Source: Sperchopsis tessellata (lineage: Eukaryota > Arthropoda > Insecta > Coleoptera > Hydrophilidae). Taken from it: a stretch of DNA of 30,804 nucleotides. The stretch covers positions 1-30,804 of the forward strand of contig JAWQRN010000364.1 in NCBI GenBank assembly GCA_033557685.1, given 5' to 3'. Every line of letters begins with the position of its first letter. Position 1 is the stretch's first letter. The translations under genes and the position numbers were made by a program. This document shows positions 30,781 to 30,804 of this stretch, piece after piece. Under the pieces are notes generated by a model. It was not told where the DNA came from. It ran no database searches and was given only the letters and a program-made list of their open reading frames with translations.

Positions 30781-30804
30781 TAATGTTGGTACTAACCAAC
30801 ATTA
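30781..30804. repeat. Perfect 10-bp inverted repeat at the window end
   Basis: TAATGTTGGT and ACCAACATTA face each other across a four-base loop. The window stops exactly at its outer base, so a longer stem may continue outside. Confidence 0.6.

Overview
This window looks like nuclear DNA from an insect or a close arthropod relative. It is very AT-rich, has spliced genes with GT-AG introns, and is packed with decayed transposable elements of several classes. The one gene I can place in a family belongs to the insect Ly6/three-finger group. I cannot name the species.

Region 1 (1-3,244): a row of same-strand ORF relics. An unrecognised N-terminal ORF relic is followed by a short ORF and an intact 229-codon ORF. 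Two frameshifted genes come next. They resemble, from memory, a multi-copy family of uncharacterised insect/Hydra ORFs that I think are capsid-like genes of a Maverick/Polinton- or adintovirus-like element. The last two overlap by ATGA. A 5'-truncated LINE with its AATAAA and AAAG-type tail lies inside the first of them.

Region 2 (3,245-9,640): mostly featureless intergenic DNA with a microsatellite, a possible solo LTR (5,069-5,312), several decayed tandem duplications, and a hairpin about 260 bp upstream of the next gene.

Region 3 (9,641-15,350): a complete four-exon gene on the + strand. It encodes a 155-residue secreted, probably GPI-anchored Ly6/uPAR-like protein with ten cysteines. Its first intron is 3.3 kb, holds repeats and contains a possible alternative promoter and first exon. 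A 402-bp MITE-like element bounded by TTAA lies in the 3' flank.

Region 4 (15,350-19,170): repeats and dead elements, including a 34-bp tandem repeat, a 75-bp direct repeat pair, a Tigger/pogo transposase fossil, a tRNA-derived SINE and a possible hAT end.

Region 5 (19,980-25,440): the last two exons of an unrecognised gene on the minus strand with a polyadenylation signal. Upstream of them is a 1.8-kb foldback element with arms of about 515 bp, flanked by older direct and inverted repeats.

Region 6 (25,620-30,804): Ty3/gypsy remains on the minus strand. Reading leftward, there is RT-RNase H-integrase of one element, its polypurine tract and LTR, then fragments of a second family (protease-like and integrase C-terminal-like). 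The first copy has visible inactivating changes, including Asp-to-Asn at catalytic positions of both RT and integrase. The window ends in a second copy of a repeat also seen in intron 1 of the Ly6 gene.

No host pathway links these parts. The only clearly functional units are the Ly6 gene and the 3' end of the minus-strand gene.
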